Notes: generated by a model not told the origin, from the sequence alone. Counted from the stretch's first letter, positions 8,593-18,651 are shown. The stretch is 64,000 nucleotides of DNA from JAGTVG01 sp963699805 (GCA_963699805.1 CAVOVH010000013.1:62001-126000); one strand, 5' to 3'. Numbers and translations: made by a program.

Positions 8593-11499
8593 ATGATGAA
8601 AATGCAAACGATCCAAAAACTGGCTTCAAAATTAGTTCTCTTGTTCCTGGTCTCTTTGCCCTATCTGGGATTCGGAGAGATATACAAAGCTGAAATCAAC
8701 CTGCCAATGGTGAAACCTGCCCCCTTGATCGATGGAAAAATAGAGGATGCAGTATGGAAAGAATGTTTTAATTTGTCTGATTTTGTAGTATGGACGCTCG
8801 ACGCTTATACCCGGGATCCCGTCATTGTATATCTGGGATATGATAAAAATAATCTTTATGTCGCCTTTAAAAATTCGGATCCGGAAGCATTGACACTCCT
8901 TACAGAGGTGCCGGACAAGCGGATTCACGACACTTTTTTATGGGGAAGGAACTTCAGTCGTGTAACATTGAGCAATGGCCAAACATCTGTGGCTTTGATG
9001 GGAGATCCGAAAGGTACCATGGCTGACTGGAAAAATGGGGATATGGCCTGGAATGGCACCTGGACCTATGCAGCTGTTATCAATAAGGAATTTTGGAGTG
9101 CAGAATTTCAGATTCCTTTTAAAGATATGGGAATCGATAACCCACCGCAGGATGAGACCTGGTCCCTGAGTTTGAGCAGGGGTTTTCCATCTGGCGAATC
9201 AGCCGAGTGGGAGGGCACCTGTTCCTTTTCCGGAGAAATATCCGCTACTTTTCAATTTGGCAAATGGCCTGATCCGCTACCCGGGAAAAACAGCCTCAAT
9301 TTTAAATCGAATAATACGGGAAGTGAAAAGATCGATATTGAATGTGAGATTGAATTGATTCCTTTTCAGGATAAACCAAAATTCATCAATCAATCCGGTC
9401 AGGGAGCCAGTTCTGATATGGAATTTCCTTTAAGGGACAAACCCCTGAGATATACTTACCAGCTTTCAGTACCTCCGGGAATATTTCAAGAAGATTTGTC
9501 ATTTGAATTGCCTTCCGAAGGCACTTATTACGCCACCACTACCTGTTTTTCTGAGAAAGGGCAGGTGCTCCTTCGTAACCGGGGCTTCTGGTTTACGCTT
9601 GAACCCAATTCAGAAAGACTTGAGCGTATCCGCATGAAGCTTGGAGAAGCCGTTGCAGCATTCCGTCGGGTGAATACTCCCCTGATAGAAAACTTAAGGA
9701 AACAATCGGAGGCTTTGTCCGGTGAAATAGAAGAGGTAAAGGGAAAAATTGATTCGGCCTGGATAAATCAGCATTGGAATGAACTTTCTGACCAAATCGA
9801 TATTCTGGAAAACAAGGTGGATCAATATATTCATAAGGTACGATGGAGTGCACAGAATAATTGGAAGGAAGTTTCATCCTTTGGGATTGCTTCCACACAT
9901 GCTGTGATAAAAGTGAAGGCAGATAAACCTTTTCCAGGGACATGGAATAATATTTATAATTTTTCTGCCGCTCGTAACGAATACGAATCATTCCAACTGG
10001 TCGTAATGCCATTCGGCGATGACATAAAAAATCTGAAGATTGGATTAAGTGACCTTGTCAATGTGGATGGTTCACGAATTCCATCGAAAAATATCAATGT
10101 ATCACTGGTTGATTATAACTGGATTGACTGGCAGGCAGCGTATGTGGCTGATAAAGGATGGCATCCCGACCCATTGATTCCTGCAAAAGAACCCATCACG
10201 GTTCCTGGTTCAATCATTTGTCAACCATTCTGGATTACTGTTTATGTTCCCCCGGATACACCGGCAGGTCTTTACGAAGGTACAGTCTCTGCGAGATCTT
10301 CCAATGGAGAATCCCTAACCCTGGAAATCCATTTCCGGGTATGGGATTTCACCCTGCCAGTAGAAAGTCACCTGAAAACCCACTCCTGGGATGATCTTGA
10401 TATGCTTGCCGGATTTTATAATCTGGAAGAATACCCACTTGAATGGTATTTGCGATTTTGTGATCTGTTGTTAAAAAACCGGATGAACCCAGGTTCAGCA
10501 GGTACTCACTATGTGGATCAGACTCCGGATGCGTCAGGCAACTATGATTTTACTCAGGTGGAAAAAGTACTTCAATATGGTTTGGAAAGAGGACTTTCAC
10601 GCTTTTCGATTATTCAACTGAAGAAAGGTCCCTATGAGCCGGAAGAAGCCGAAAAGGTGTATGCCTTTATTGAAGCGTACGCAAAATTTCTGAGAGAGAA
10701 AAAATGGATGGATCAGGCACTGATTGAACTTTGGGATGAGCCCACCTCCCTCGAATGGACCGGAGTAAAAGCACGTGCGGAACGCATCCGGAAAATTGAT
10801 CCGGATCTCAGATTACAATTATTTGCTGAGGGAGGACCTTACGTATTCTGGGAAGAACAGAGCAAAAAGTACGGCCTCCAGGATCTGATCGATATCTGGG
10901 CACCCTGGAAACTGGTGGAATCTCCTGAAACCCAGGCGGCGGGTGATGAGATCTGGACTTATTTCTGTACACTGGCCAGGGGAGTAGCGCCTAATTTTTA
11001 CATCGACCGCCCGGCCATTTATCAACGGCTTATTGCCTGGTACTGCTGGATGTATGGTGTGGATGGATTCGAACACTGGAGTACTACTTATTTCTGGAGA
11101 AATGTAAAAAAGGGAAAACCTATGAGCGAAAAATGGCCAAATGCCGGATGGGATTCCCGTACCTATCATTTTTATAATGGAGAGGGCCAGCTCATCTATC
11201 CCGGCCCTGATGGCTGGCCCTTGCCTTCCATCCGTCTTGAGATCTTTCGCGACAGTATGGAGGATTATGAATATTTAAATATCCTGAATGAACTGCTGGA
11301 AAAGACGCCAGGGAAAACAGATGATCCGTACCATCAGTCAGCACGGCAGCTGCTAATGGTCGACGAATATATGTTGAAGAAGTATCCCATGGAAGTAAAG
11401 GATACCCAGGAACATACGATCAGGTTCCCGGACCAGCCAGAAAGGATCCTTGATGTAAGGGAGAAAATCGCTACCACGATTGAAAAACTTAATAAGTAA
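8593..11499 (+). CDS. CBM9-like / coiled coil / GH123-like (DUF4091) fusion glycosidase
   Basis: A 968-residue exported protein with a clear signal ending LPYLGFGE. Residues about 35-225 form a carbohydrate-binding family 9-like domain (APLIDGKIEDAVWKEC, then VYLGYDKNNLYVAFKNSDPE and WSAEFQIPFKDMG). After a linker and beta domain, residues about 340-415 are charged and helical (possible coiled coil). From about 430 onward is the GH123 type: NEYESFQLVVMPF and WHPDPLIP in the beta-sandwich, barrel motif ALIELWDEPTSLEW with Asp715-Glu716, and the C-terminal RLEIFRDSMEDYEYLNILNELL. The Asp-Glu pair matches the catalytic pair of GH123 beta-N-acetylgalactosaminidases. The fused CBM9-like module probably holds the enzyme on its glycan. 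It sits in a plus-strand series of catabolic genes and 56 bases before the DUF5107-TPR gene. Confidence 0.85.
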   Translation: MMKMQTIQKLASKLVLLFLVSLPYLGFGEIYKAEINLPMVKPAPLIDGKIEDAVWKECFNLSDFVVWTLDAYTRDPVIVYLGYDKNNLYVAFKNSDPEALTLLTEVPDKRIHDTFLWGRNFSRVTLSNGQTSVALMGDPKGTMADWKNGDMAWNGTWTYAAVINKEFWSAEFQIPFKDMGIDNPPQDETWSLSLSRGFPSGESAEWEGTCSFSGEISATFQFGKWPDPLPGKNSLNFKSNNTGSEKIDIECEIELIPFQDKPKFINQSGQGASSDMEFPLRDKPLRYTYQLSVPPGIFQEDLSFELPSEGTYYATTTCFSEKGQVLLRNRGFWFTLEPNSERLERIRMKLGEAVAAFRRVNTPLIENLRKQSEALSGEIEEVKGKIDSAWINQHWNELSDQIDILENKVDQYIHKVRWSAQNNWKEVSSFGIASTHAVIKVKADKPFPGTWNNIYNFSAARNEYESFQLVVMPFGDDIKNLKIGLSDLVNVDGSRIPSKNINVSLVDYNWIDWQAAYVADKGWHPDPLIPAKEPITVPGSIICQPFWITVYVPPDTPAGLYEGTVSARSSNGESLTLEIHFRVWDFTLPVESHLKTHSWDDLDMLAGFYNLEEYPLEWYLRFCDLLLKNRMNPGSAGTHYVDQTPDASGNYDFTQVEKVLQYGLERGLSRFSIIQLKKGPYEPEEAEKVYAFIEAYAKFLREKKWMDQALIELWDEPTSLEWTGVKARAERIRKIDPDLRLQLFAEGGPYVFWEEQSKKYGLQDLIDIWAPWKLVESPETQAAGDEIWTYFCTLARGVAPNFYIDRPAIYQRLIAWYCWMYGVDGFEHWSTTYFWRNVKKGKPMSEKWPNAGWDSRTYHFYNGEGQLIYPGPDGWPLPSIRLEIFRDSMEDYEYLNILNELLEKTPGKTDDPYHQSARQLLMVDEYMLKKYPMEVKDTQEHTIRFPDQPERILDVREKIATTIEKLNK

Positions 11500-11555
11500 T
11501 TTAATATTAATCAGGACGATTATAAAGTGTCGAACGAAACCTAAATACTTTGAAA

Positions 11556-14500
11556 ATGAAATTTTATATCCCTGCTTTTTTACTTTTGATGCTTATCCAC
11601 AACCAGGTTTCAGCCCAGAAGGCCATGATCTATGAAGAAAAGGTCAATATGAAGACCTATCTATTTTCCGATCCCAATCCTGTACCTGATATGAACAAAA
11701 GTTATCCCTATTGCAGGTTTGATGGTTTTACCAATCAAAGTACGCAACAGGAATGGAATATGGTGATCATGGAGAATGATTTTATTAAAGTATATATTAC
11801 TCCGGAAATCGGAGGTAAAATATGGGGGGCCATAGAAAAATCAACGGGAGGTGAGTTTTTATATTACAATGATGTAGTTAAGTTCAGGGATGTGGCGCTA
11901 CGAGGTCCCTGGACTTCTGGCGGACTGGAATATAACTTCGGGATTATGAGTCATGTTTCCACCTGTGCCACGCCTCAGGATTATGTGATCAAAGAATATG
12001 AAGATGGAAGTGTTTCCTGTATAATCGGTGCACTTGATTTACATACCAAGACCCGCTGGAATGTTGAAATCAACCTACCCAAAGATAAAGCTTATGTAGA
12101 AACGGTTGCCTCCTGGTTTAACACAAATTCTGTACCGGTAACCTATTATCATTATATGAATGCAGCAGCCAAAACAGCGGGAAACCTGGAATTCATTTAT
12201 CCGGGCAGTCATTACATTGGTCATGGGGGAGAAGTGGGAAAATGGCCCGTTGATAAGGGGAGGGAGATATCCTTTTATGAAAACAATAATTTCGGAGGCT
12301 ATAAATCCTATCATGTGCTCAATGCCTATACGGATTATATGGGAGGATACTGGCATGACGATAATTTCGGATTTGGTCATCTATGCGATTATGATGAGCG
12401 ACCTGGTAAAAAACTCTGGATCTGGGGACTGTCACCCCAGGGAATGATATGGGAAGGCCTGCTGACCGATACCAAGGGTCAGTACATTGAATTTCAATCC
12501 GGAAAACTCTTCAACCAGGCAATGACACAAAGTAGTTATACGCCTTTTAAACACCGGGAATTTATCCCTCATGATTCAGATATCATGAAGGAGATCTGGT
12601 TCCCATTGAAGGGGACTGGTGGCATGGTGGCTGCCTCAAGGTATGGTGTATTGAATGTAATCCGGGATGGGGATTCTGTGGAGATCCGTCTCAGTGCCCT
12701 GCAGAAACTGAGTGAGAATTTAGTGCTGAAAATAGGCAATCGGGTGATCCTCGATAATAAGGTGGAGTTAAAGCCACTTGATCTTTTTATTACAAATGTT
12801 GTAATAGCAGCCGGAGAAAATTTCACCATTGAATTAGGAAATCATCTTTTGGATTACCAGTCTGTCAAAGATGAAAGAATTGTAAACCGGCCATTGGAAG
12901 GAAATACTGATTTTGATTGGAATTCGGCCATTGGCCTTTACACGAAAGGTCTCGAATTGGAAAAACAACAATCATATATCGACGGGAATGCCTATGCTTT
13001 AGCCCAAGAATTTTATATAAAAAGCTTGGAAAAAGATCCGGCTTTTGCACCAGCTCTAAACCGGCTAGGACTCAGTTTTTACCGACGGATGGAGTATCAA
13101 CAAGCATTGGAACCTGTTTTGAAATCCCTTGCCATCGATACCTACGATCCGGAAGCAAATTATTTTTATGGTTTAATCAATGCCAAACTACATCATAAAA
13201 ATGAAGCAAAAAGTGGATTCTCCATAGCCGCTCAGTCCACCTCTTACCGTTCGGCATCCTATACGGAACTGGCTGAATTATTCCTTTCTGAGAAAAAGTA
13301 TTCAAAAGCAACCGAATATGCACAGAAAGCATTGACTTTCAATCAGAATAACCTTGCAGCAATGGAAATTTTAGCCATTATATATAGACAGACAGATAAT
13401 CTTCCATTGTCGGATAAAATATTGTCGAATCTTTATGAGCTGGATGAAACCAATCCCTTTGTCGCATTTGAAAGGATCAGAAGAGGTGAAAGGGATTTAA
13501 TCGAATTTAAGCAACTTATCAGGAATGAACTGCCCTTCGAGTCATATCTGGACTTAGCCATTAAATATTATCAATATGGATTTCCTGAAGAAAGCCTGGT
13601 GATATTGATGGCGGCACCGGAACATGTGACGGTATTGCTATGGCTGGCCTTTTTAGAGGCAGATCAGCGGGAAAACTGGTTGAAAAAGGGGCTCGATAGA
13701 TCCCCTGATCTCGTTTTTCCTTACCGGGAAGAAACATTGGCTGCATTGGAAGAACTGATGAAATCAAATGATGATTGGAAATTAAAGTATTATGCCTCCT
13801 TGATCTACTGGAAAAAAGGTCTTGAACATCAGGCGATGGATTTGATGAAACAATGTGGAAACGAGCCGGATTACGCTCCATTTTATCTGGCGAAAGCCAA
13901 ATTATTTGCAGGCGATTCAGCCGTTAAAAAGGAAGCGATCCTGAGGGCTAAATCACTCAATGATACGGATTGGAGAGTTAATCTCGCATTGATCGAACTA
14001 TTAATGACTGAAGATAAATTTGAAGAAGCAGCTCAACTTGCTCAAAATGCGCTGAAAGAAAAACCGGAAATGGCCATTCTGGGAATTAATTATGGTGCTG
14101 CCCTGTTGCGATCAGGAGAATACAGGAAATGTCTTCAATTTCTGGATTCCTTTGATGTGTTGCCCTATGAAGGAGCTAATGAAGGACACAATATCTATCA
14201 TGAAGCTTGTATCAGGGCGGCTTATGGTGAATTGAAAAAGAAAAAATATAATGCTGCCATCCATTATGCTGAAAAAGCAAAACAATGGCCTGTCAATCTG
14301 GGTGCCGGAAGGCCTTATGAGGTCGATGAAAGACTTGAAAATTATGTATTGGCGTATTGTTATGAAAGAATGGGAAAAAATTCAGAGGCTAATAGGCTTT
14401 ATAATGTAGTAGCGGATTATAGAATCCCGGATGATCAAAATGAAAATACCGCCTTCTATTTACAAATAGTAGCCCTGAAAAAATTAAATCGTAATATGGA

Positions 14501-14690
14501 TGCCAAGGGATTGATTCAAAAGATGGAATTGGAAGAACCTGGAAATATCTATGTTAAATGGGCCAAAGCCATAGAGAATCAGGAAGACCCGGGATTTATT
14601 ACCAGAGAAATAATGGCTTCTGAACTGAAAACAATGCCTATCAATAATAATTTTCTGCTGGTGAATGAATTAATTGCCATTACTGAATGA
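11556..14690 (+). CDS. DUF5107 and tetratricopeptide repeat protein, exported
   Basis: About 1044 residues from the ATG at 11556; the longer frame starts at TTG 11550. A signal peptide (FLLLMLIHNQVSAQ) is followed by DUF5107 (about residues 30-440), a beta-rich domain related in fold to sugar mutarotases: FIKVYITPEIGGKIWGAIEKS, LRGPWTSGGLEYNFGI and the His-containing PVTYYHYMNAAA. The second half (about 465-1044) is helical with repeated TPR-like pairs such as ALAQEFYIKSLEKDPAFAPA and YTELAELFLSEKKYSKATEY, expected to bind other proteins. DUF5107-TPR proteins recur in plant- and algal-glycan loci of Bacteroidota and Actinobacteria without an assigned reaction. It follows the CBM9-GH123 gene by 56 bases and is followed by an amidohydrolase, so it is likely in one operon with them. 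Confidence 0.8.
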   Translation: MKFYIPAFLLLMLIHNQVSAQKAMIYEEKVNMKTYLFSDPNPVPDMNKSYPYCRFDGFTNQSTQQEWNMVIMENDFIKVYITPEIGGKIWGAIEKSTGGEFLYYNDVVKFRDVALRGPWTSGGLEYNFGIMSHVSTCATPQDYVIKEYEDGSVSCIIGALDLHTKTRWNVEINLPKDKAYVETVASWFNTNSVPVTYYHYMNAAAKTAGNLEFIYPGSHYIGHGGEVGKWPVDKGREISFYENNNFGGYKSYHVLNAYTDYMGGYWHDDNFGFGHLCDYDERPGKKLWIWGLSPQGMIWEGLLTDTKGQYIEFQSGKLFNQAMTQSSYTPFKHREFIPHDSDIMKEIWFPLKGTGGMVAASRYGVLNVIRDGDSVEIRLSALQKLSENLVLKIGNRVILDNKVELKPLDLFITNVVIAAGENFTIELGNHLLDYQSVKDERIVNRPLEGNTDFDWNSAIGLYTKGLELEKQQSYIDGNAYALAQEFYIKSLEKDPAFAPALNRLGLSFYRRMEYQQALEPVLKSLAIDTYDPEANYFYGLINAKLHHKNEAKSGFSIAAQSTSYRSASYTELAELFLSEKKYSKATEYAQKALTFNQNNLAAMEILAIIYRQTDNLPLSDKILSNLYELDETNPFVAFERIRRGERDLIEFKQLIRNELPFESYLDLAIKYYQYGFPEESLVILMAAPEHVTVLLWLAFLEADQRENWLKKGLDRSPDLVFPYREETLAALEELMKSNDDWKLKYYASLIYWKKGLEHQAMDLMKQCGNEPDYAPFYLAKAKLFAGDSAVKKEAILRAKSLNDTDWRVNLALIELLMTEDKFEEAAQLAQNALKEKPEMAILGINYGAALLRSGEYRKCLQFLDSFDVLPYEGANEGHNIYHEACIRAAYGELKKKKYNAAIHYAEKAKQWPVNLGAGRPYEVDERLENYVLAYCYERMGKNSEANRLYNVVADYRIPDDQNENTAFYLQIVALKKLNRNMDAKGLIQKMELEEPGNIYVKWAKAIENQEDPGFITREIMASELKTMPINNNFLLVNELIAITE

Positions 14691-14758
14691 TTTGGCCTTA
14701 ACCAATCAATGATTGAATAATTCATGAATCCGGTTTTCGTTATCAAAAGCAAAATCAA

Positions 14759-15895
14759 ATGATGATATTAAAAAATCCGTATTTTAAACTTTTAGTTTGG
14801 GCCATATTAATGAATCACCTAAATTGCAGTGATCATACTGGGAAAAAACAGGCCGGAATGGAAATAGATCACTATACGATGGAAGATTTCAGCGAGGTCT
14901 CCAAAATTGATGTACATGCACATATCAATACCGAAGCCTCCTGGATGATCGATGAGGCACGGGCCAATCATTTTCGATTGATGGTGATGGCTGTAGATGT
15001 GGTGCCCGATTATCCACCTATTCCCGAGCAGCTAAGAGTCAGAATCAAACATTATCAGGAGCATCCCGATATTTTTATATTCAGTACCGCCTTTACACTG
15101 GATGGATGGGATGAACCGGGATGGAGTGGCCGGGTGATTGACCAGTTAAAAGAAGACTTTTCCAATGGTGCGGTCGGAGTAAAAGTATGGAAAAACATCG
15201 GAATGGATGCCCGTGAGGGAAACGGTAACCTGATTATGCTGGAGGATCCTAAATTTGATGATATATTCCGGTTCATTAGAGATCAAAATAAAGTGCTGAT
15301 AAGCCATGCTGGAGAACCTAAAAACTGTTGGTTGCCATTGGATCAGATGACTGTGAAAAATGATTACAATTACTTCAGCGCACATCCGGAATTCCACATG
15401 TATCTCCATCCTGAATTACCGTCCTATGAACAACAGATGAAAGCCCGGAATAATATGCTTGATAAAAATCCTTCACTTACTTTTATTGGGGCGCATTTGG
15501 CGAGCCTGGAATGGAGCGTTGATGAGATAGCAAAGTTTCTTGACCGGTATCCGAATGCCTCCGTAGATCTGGCGGAAAGGATCAGTCATTTACAGTATCA
15601 GTCACAGAAGGATTATCAGAAGGTAAGGGACTTCATCTTGAAATACCAGGACCGGATACTCTATGGAACCGATTTTCAACAGTTGGAGGATACGGATCCC
15701 CAGGAGTTAAAAAAGAACATGAATGAAAGATGGATGCTGGATTGGAGATATTTTAATACAGAGGAGATGTTCACCGTACCGGAACTGGATGACTCAGTTA
15801 AGGGATTGGCTTTACCCAAAAACACAGTGGATAAAATATACAGGCTCAATGCGGAGAAAATTTTTCCGGACACCTGGAAATCAGGAAAGGAATGA
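14759..15895 (+). CDS. Exported amidohydrolase-superfamily protein (Amidohydro_2-like), probable lipoprotein
   Basis: This 378-residue protein has a short hydrophobic start with Cys in NHLNCSDHTG, a possible lipoprotein attachment site. The fold is that of amidohydrolase_2: metal motif DVHAHIN near the first strand, LISHAGEP (His), FIGAHLASLEW and the late YQDRILYGTDFQQLED with the conserved Asp. Members hydrolyse or decarboxylate small cyclic or acidic compounds at one metal ion. It is clearly a paralogue of the protein at 26561: both share YQDRIL-GTD, IGAH and an Ala/Ala-Arg-Ile-Ser segment. Being secreted, it may act on sugar lactones or acids made outside the cytoplasm, but no substrate can be named. 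It ends the plus-strand run that starts at 4164 and converges with the aldolase gene 13 bases away. Confidence 0.78.
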   Translation: MMILKNPYFKLLVWAILMNHLNCSDHTGKKQAGMEIDHYTMEDFSEVSKIDVHAHINTEASWMIDEARANHFRLMVMAVDVVPDYPPIPEQLRVRIKHYQEHPDIFIFSTAFTLDGWDEPGWSGRVIDQLKEDFSNGAVGVKVWKNIGMDAREGNGNLIMLEDPKFDDIFRFIRDQNKVLISHAGEPKNCWLPLDQMTVKNDYNYFSAHPEFHMYLHPELPSYEQQMKARNNMLDKNPSLTFIGAHLASLEWSVDEIAKFLDRYPNASVDLAERISHLQYQSQKDYQKVRDFILKYQDRILYGTDFQQLEDTDPQELKKNMNERWMLDWRYFNTEEMFTVPELDDSVKGLALPKNTVDKIYRLNAEKIFPDTWKSGKE

Positions 15896-15908
15896 TTTAA
15901 GCTTGTAT

Positions 15909-16724
15909 TTAAGAGACAAGTTTTAATTTATTAATAACCAGTTTTTTAACTGCATCAGTTGCAGGGGGAAACACTTTTCGTAGATCGATATCATCCGTCT
16001 CGCTCATCAATTTTTTAATGTGTTGCATAAATATATTTTTGATTTCAGTGGCCACATTGACTTTACAGATGCCCAGCCTGATGGCTTGTCTGATCTGATC
16101 ATCAGGAACCCCTGATCCACCATGCAAAACCAGGCAGGCGGATGAAACCTGATTGATCTGCTGCAGTCTTTCGAAATCAAGCTTTGGCTCTTTCTTATAA
16201 AAACCGTGAGCGGTGCCAATCGCAATGGCCAATGCGTTCACTCCAGTGACATCCACAAACCTTTTGACATCACTGGGTTCGGTATAATCTAATTTATCTC
16301 TCGACTGACCGAGTTTAGCAACATATCCAAGTTCTGCTTCCACATTGGAACCATAATTTTGAGCGAGTCTTACCACCTTGTTGGTCATTTCAATATTTTC
16401 TTCAATCGATAATTCTGATGCATCAATCATGACGGAATCAAAACCTGCTTTCAGGCATTGTTCGGCAAGATCCACTGAATCGCCATGATCAAGATGGATC
16501 CATGATTCCACTTTATAATAATCGATCGCAGAACGCGCCATAGCAACCGCATTCTGCAAACCCATATAATCGATGGAACTTTTTGTTAATTGCAATATGA
16601 TTGGAAGATGAGTCTCTTTTGCGGCCTCCATCAGGCCTTTAAGCGTTTCAAAATTATAAAAGTTGGTGGCGAGCAGCGCACGGTGCTGATCCCTCATTTC
16701 CTGAAGTTTGTCCTGCAGATTCAT
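15909..16724 (-). CDS. Class II ketose-bisphosphate aldolase (tagatose/fructose-1,6-bisphosphate type)
   Basis: A 271-residue cytoplasmic enzyme of the GatY/KbaY/Fba family, which splits tagatose- or fructose-1,6-bisphosphate to glyceraldehyde-3-phosphate and dihydroxyacetone phosphate. Zinc and catalytic motifs are visible: WIHLDHGDS (Asp79, His80), VEAELGYVAKLG, AIAIGTAHGFY and LVLHGGSGVPDDQI, followed by KVNVATEIK for phosphate binding. The family does not tell tagatose from fructose by sequence alone, but the neighbouring PfkB kinases and the AgaS gene in the same window favour the tagatose branch of amino-sugar breakdown. It is the last gene of a minus-strand group, 18 bases after the kinase at 16743. 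Confidence 0.88.
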   Translation of the reverse strand: MNLQDKLQEMRDQHRALLATNFYNFETLKGLMEAAKETHLPIILQLTKSSIDYMGLQNAVAMARSAIDYYKVESWIHLDHGDSVDLAEQCLKAGFDSVMIDASELSIEENIEMTNKVVRLAQNYGSNVEAELGYVAKLGQSRDKLDYTEPSDVKRFVDVTGVNALAIAIGTAHGFYKKEPKLDFERLQQINQVSSACLVLHGGSGVPDDQIRQAIRLGICKVNVATEIKNIFMQHIKKLMSETDDIDLRKVFPPATDAVKKLVINKLKLVS

Positions 16725-16742
16725 TCCGTTTAAATAAATTAC

Positions 16743-17693
16743 CTATCCATTAATTAAAAAATTAAATCTTTTTTCAGCTTTCTCTTTCACGCTGTCATAG
16801 TTAACAAAAGCAGCCGTTCCACCTGATGCGGTTGTATTGATGGCCCCCATCAGATTCCCAAACTGAAGACATTCATTTAATTCCGCATGTTGTAAAAATT
16901 TAAAAATAAATCCCGCATTGAAACTATCACCCGCACCAATGGCATCGATTACCTTTTTATTCAAAAATGGTTTCGATGGAAAACTTTTTCCCTCATAAAT
17001 GCCTAATGACCCTTTGTTTCCCATTTTAATGGCGATTATGTTGGTATATTCTTTTACAGTCTCAATTGCATGATTCATATTTTTCGTTTTTGTCAATGCC
17101 ATAACTTCTTGAATATTAGGTAGAAATACATCGACCAATGGAAGTATTTTTTTAAGATCCAGATTCCATTTTTCCAGTGGGTCCCATTGTGTGTCGAGTG
17201 AGGTCGTAATATCCAGTTCTTTTGCGGACTTTAAGATCTGACGGAGTTCAGACTGGATTCCAGGCTGAAGAAAGACGGAGGAAATGTGGATATGATGGCA
17301 TTGTTTAAGAATGTCAGAAGTGATATTATCCTTCGTCAGATGTTCCATCGCCCCGGGATGTGTGATCATGGCCCTGTCTTCCCCATAATTCAACACGATG
17401 GTAGCCCCGGTTTTATACTGGCTACTGCAGATGATATATTCGGTAGATACCTGCTTTGCCTGAAGTGCATTCATCACCAGTTTCCCAAATTCGTCATTCC
17501 CGGTTATGCCCAGAAAAGCCACCCGGGGTCCTAATACACTCAGGTTGCTGGCAAATATTGCGGATGAACTCCCCATCACTAATTGCATATCCTGGGCCAA
17601 TCTTTCGGTCCCGATACGAGGGAACGCGTCTATATGATTAAGAATTAAATCAACATTGAGCTCTCCAATCACCAAAACATCATATTTCTTCAT
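16743..17693 (-). CDS. PfkB-family sugar kinase
   Basis: About 316 residues from the ATG at 17693 (a TTG one codon earlier is possible). It begins MKKYDVLVIGELNVDLI, contains the ribokinase-family N-terminal signature region (MGSSSAIFASNLSVLG), and ends with the diagnostic VIDAIGAGDSFNAGFIFKF, where GAGD forms the anion hole and Asp is the catalytic base. The enzyme phosphorylates a sugar or sugar phosphate with ATP in the cytoplasm. The substrate is not readable; candidates in this setting are a hexose, an amino sugar or 2-keto-3-deoxy acid. It lies between the aldolase (18 bases) and a LacC-like kinase (43 bases), so the three form a short phosphorylation-cleavage pathway. Confidence 0.85.
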   Translation of the reverse strand: MKKYDVLVIGELNVDLILNHIDAFPRIGTERLAQDMQLVMGSSSAIFASNLSVLGPRVAFLGITGNDEFGKLVMNALQAKQVSTEYIICSSQYKTGATIVLNYGEDRAMITHPGAMEHLTKDNITSDILKQCHHIHISSVFLQPGIQSELRQILKSAKELDITTSLDTQWDPLEKWNLDLKKILPLVDVFLPNIQEVMALTKTKNMNHAIETVKEYTNIIAIKMGNKGSLGIYEGKSFPSKPFLNKKVIDAIGAGDSFNAGFIFKFLQHAELNECLQFGNLMGAINTTASGGTAAFVNYDSVKEKAEKRFNFLING

Positions 17694-17736
17694 CAAAAGG
17701 GATCTAAATGATATAAGGCATCAAATTATTTTCAGA

Positions 17737-18651
17737 TTAACAATTTTTATTAATTTTTATTCTTTTCAGCAGCTTTTCCACATCATGCTTATAAAGCATA
17801 CCCAGATCTTCCCTCAGGCAATTGGCCCCTCCACACGCCACTCCAAGTTTCAGCATTTTCTCAGTATCCATTTTTTTCATAAAACCGATGGCCAGCCCAG
17901 CGGTCAGGCAATCCCCGCTTCCTACTGTACTGTAAATGCGATCTATGTCCACGTTCCCATGAATAAGTTCATCGTTGATGCCCAGGAATAATCCTTCTTT
18001 GCCTGCAGTAATGGCAACCAGTTCAGCATATTGCCTGAAATGATCGATGATGTCATGCATATCCGATAAATTCGATAGTTCTTTGCTTTCGGCATCATTC
18101 AGATGAATGGCGTAAGGTTTTTCTTTTAAACCCAATTGAAATGATTCACCGGTAGCATCCAGAAATACAGGTTTATCAAATTTTTTAGCTTCCTTTATCA
18201 ATTCAGCATAACCAAAAGAGGGAGCACCCTCAGGCCAGGATCCGCTTAGCGTTATGACCCCGGAATTATTCACATGACCATTAAAGATATTCTTAAATTC
18301 CAGATAGACTGCAGGCGAGATCTCGGGTCCACATCCCAGCAATTCAGTATCGTCGTAAACGCCATTAGATTTAAAGGTGATACAGGATCTTGACCAATCC
18401 TTCAATTCAGGACCAATACAGTGGATGTTCCTTTTATTACATTCATTTTTAATCCATCTTCCCGTTTCACCTCCCCAGAAACCAAGAAGGGTAACTTCTT
18501 CACCCAATTCTGCCGCAGCCAGGGCCACATGAATGCCCTTACCACCTGGATATCTTTTTTCCCGGGAGGCACGGTGTACCTTTCCTGGCGCGAGCGACTC
18601 CACCCATACAAAAGTATCAACCGAAGGATTTGGACAAACTGCTAACAACAT
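17737..18651 (-). CDS. 1-phosphofructokinase / tagatose-6-phosphate kinase (LacC/FruK-type PfkB)
   Basis: A 304-residue PfkB enzyme of the LacC/FruK branch: start MLLAVCPNPSVDTFVWVESL (the CPNPSVD opening is typical), the signature YPGGKGIHVALAAAELG for substrate binding, and the late YSTVGSGDCLTAGLAIGF, with GSGD in place of the commoner GAGD. Members phosphorylate fructose-1-phosphate or tagatose-6-phosphate to the 1,6-bisphosphate that the downstream aldolase cleaves. Together with AgaS at 32540, which makes tagatose-6-phosphate from GalN-6-phosphate, tagatose-6-phosphate kinase is the more likely role (inference). It starts an apparent three-gene run ending in the aldolase; a 131-base gap separates it from the symporter upstream. 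Confidence 0.85.
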   Translation of the reverse strand: MLLAVCPNPSVDTFVWVESLAPGKVHRASREKRYPGGKGIHVALAAAELGEEVTLLGFWGGETGRWIKNECNKRNIHCIGPELKDWSRSCITFKSNGVYDDTELLGCGPEISPAVYLEFKNIFNGHVNNSGVITLSGSWPEGAPSFGYAELIKEAKKFDKPVFLDATGESFQLGLKEKPYAIHLNDAESKELSNLSDMHDIIDHFRQYAELVAITAGKEGLFLGINDELIHGNVDIDRIYSTVGSGDCLTAGLAIGFMKKMDTEKMLKLGVACGGANCLREDLGMLYKHDVEKLLKRIKINKNC

